A stretch of 6,505 bases of DNA from positions 1 through 6,505 of the forward strand of contig JALGZO010000180.1 of assembly GCA_025774865.1 (NCBI GenBank), in the 5' to 3' direction. Positions 5,537 to 6,505 of the stretch are shown here, piece by piece. How positions within the stretch are numbered: position 1 is the first letter of the stretch; each line of letters opens with the position of its first letter. Below the pieces are notes generated by a model that saw only the letters and a program-made list of their open reading frames with translations, ran no database searches and was not told the DNA's origin. The DNA is from a bacterium. Its GTDB lineage: Bacteria > ARS69. A program made the position numbers and the translations under genes.

Positions 5537-6505
5537 ATGCGATTCACGTTCAGTCTCTCTCTGGCGATCCTGCTCGCGTTCCCGGGGGCGCCGGCCGGAC
5601 AGGAGCCCAGCCCCGCTCGCGGCGGGACGCTGATCTACGGGCGCGGAATGGATTCCGTCGGGCTCGATCCCGCCCACGAGTCGGACGGAGAGTCGTTCAA
5701 GATCTGCGACAACCTCTACGAGCCGCTGGTTCGATTCGTCTCGGAGGACGGCCGGATCTGGACGTTCCACCTGCGCCGTGGCGTCAGGTTTCACTGCGAC
5801 GATCTTCTGGATGCGGCCGCCGTCGACTACACGATCAGCCGACAATGGAGCGCGCGCGAACCTCGGCACGAGAACTACGGGGTCGGGGGGCCGTATCCGT
5901 TCTGGGGTTATCTCGGCATGGACGAGGCGCTCGACGCGGTCGAGGTTCTCGATCCTCTCACGATCCGGTTTCGCTTGAAGGAACCGAACGCCCCGTTTCT
6001 CTCGAATCTCGCATGTAACTTCGCGTCGATCGTCTGCCCGCGACACGCCCGCGAATTCGGTCAGGAGTTCTTCCGGCGGCCGTGTGGGACGGGCCCGTAC
6101 AAGTTCGAAGAGTGGAGCCGGAACGAGTACATCAAGGTGTCGCGGTTCGAGGGATACTGGGGTTTCGAGCCATACCTCGACGAGATCATCTTCCGCACGA
6201 TCCCCGAGAACTCCACGCGCTTCTTCGAACTTCTGTCGGGATCGATTCACATGATGGACGGGATCCCGCCGGACGACGTCGGCGCGATCCAGAAGAATCG
6301 TGCGCTGAAGCTCGTGGGCGAGCCCGGAATGAACGTCGCGTACCTCGCGATGAATCTGGATCACGAACCCTTCGGGAATCCTCTCGTGCGTCGCGCGTTG
6401 AGTCACGCGATCGATAAAGAAGCGATCGTCAGTGGTCTCTATGCGAACCTCGCGGACGTCGCGATCGGACCCGTGCCGCCGAACGTGTTCGGCGCGAATC
6501 CCGAA
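5537..6505 (+). CDS. DppA-like ABC transporter substrate-binding protein (SBP family 5), 3' end outside the window
   Basis: Secreted solute-binding protein of the peptide/nickel family, which captures oligopeptides or related solutes for an ABC importer. The frame stays open for 323 codons to the window edge; the family is usually about 500-550 residues, so roughly 200 are missing. Residues 1-20 are a signal peptide (MRF, hydrophobic LSLAILLAF, then APA before Gly21) with no lipobox cysteine, so a soluble periplasmic protein is expected. Next come GGTLIYGRG (29-37), DPAHESDGESF, NLYEPLVRF (59-67), WTFHLRRGVRFH, EPNAPFLSNLACNFASIV, CGTGPYKFEEW, FEGYWG, PGMNVAYLAMN and VRRALSHAIDKEAIV, all closely matching E. 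coli DppA in order. Between Phe67 and Val68 about 16 residues are absent relative to DppA, including the usual G-L-A-x-x-W-E block. Ligand specificity cannot be read from this part. It has its own promoter and is probably the first gene of a rightward unit. Confidence 0.93.
   Translation, partial: MRFTFSLSLAILLAFPGAPAGQEPSPARGGTLIYGRGMDSVGLDPAHESDGESFKICDNLYEPLVRFVSEDGRIWTFHLRRGVRFHCDDLLDAAAVDYTISRQWSAREPRHENYGVGGPYPFWGYLGMDEALDAVEVLDPLTIRFRLKEPNAPFLSNLACNFASIVCPRHAREFGQEFFRRPCGTGPYKFEEWSRNEYIKVSRFEGYWGFEPYLDEIIFRTIPENSTRFFELLSGSIHMMDGIPPDDVGAIQKNRALKLVGEPGMNVAYLAMNLDHEPFGNPLVRRALSHAIDKEAIVSGLYANLADVAIGPVPPNVFGANPE

Overview
This is a high-GC bacterial window with dense coding, GTG starts, 4-base stop/start overlaps and a homodimeric AceE-type pyruvate dehydrogenase E1. 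Together these suggest a Gram-negative lineage, proteobacterial or an allied 'deltaproteobacterial' group. The sequence alone does not fix the taxon.

Layout, left to right. Bases 1-770 hold the 3' part of trpC (indole-3-glycerol-phosphate synthase), whose 5' end lies outside the window. It overlaps trpB (767-1957, tryptophan synthase beta) by four bases. The expected trpA does not follow. A GTG overlapping the trpB stop opens only a 16-codon ORF that resembles a TrpA N-terminus and ends at 2004. Bases 2005-2443 are non-coding and carry two large palindromic elements in opposite orientation (2027-2151 and 2286-2421). Their roughly 60-base cores are nearly identical, but the stems around the cores differ in sequence while both remain paired. 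From the right, aceE runs leftward (5183 to 2514) and converges on trpB. An exact 37-base tandem duplication (2545-2618) shifts its last codons out of frame; with one copy removed, a normal AceE C-terminus ending at 2444 reappears.

The right end of aceE is a compact divergent control region. The aceE promoter (TGGACA, 17 bases, TATCTT on the minus strand) lies back to back with the promoter of a tRNA-Arg(CCG) gene at 5297-5373 (TTGACA, 18 bases, TAGATT). A further sigma70-type promoter (TTGCCA, 17 bases, TACGAT) precedes a DppA-like secreted substrate-binding protein. That gene starts at 5537 and runs off the window at 6505. It appears to lack an internal block of about 16 residues.

TrpC and TrpB perform consecutive parts of tryptophan synthesis (indole-glycerol phosphate formation, then indole plus serine to tryptophan). 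AceE feeds pyruvate into acetyl-CoA, and the binding protein would deliver peptides to an ABC importer. The points most worth a second look are the paired structured repeats, the aceE duplication/frameshift, the missing trpA and the deletion in the binding protein.
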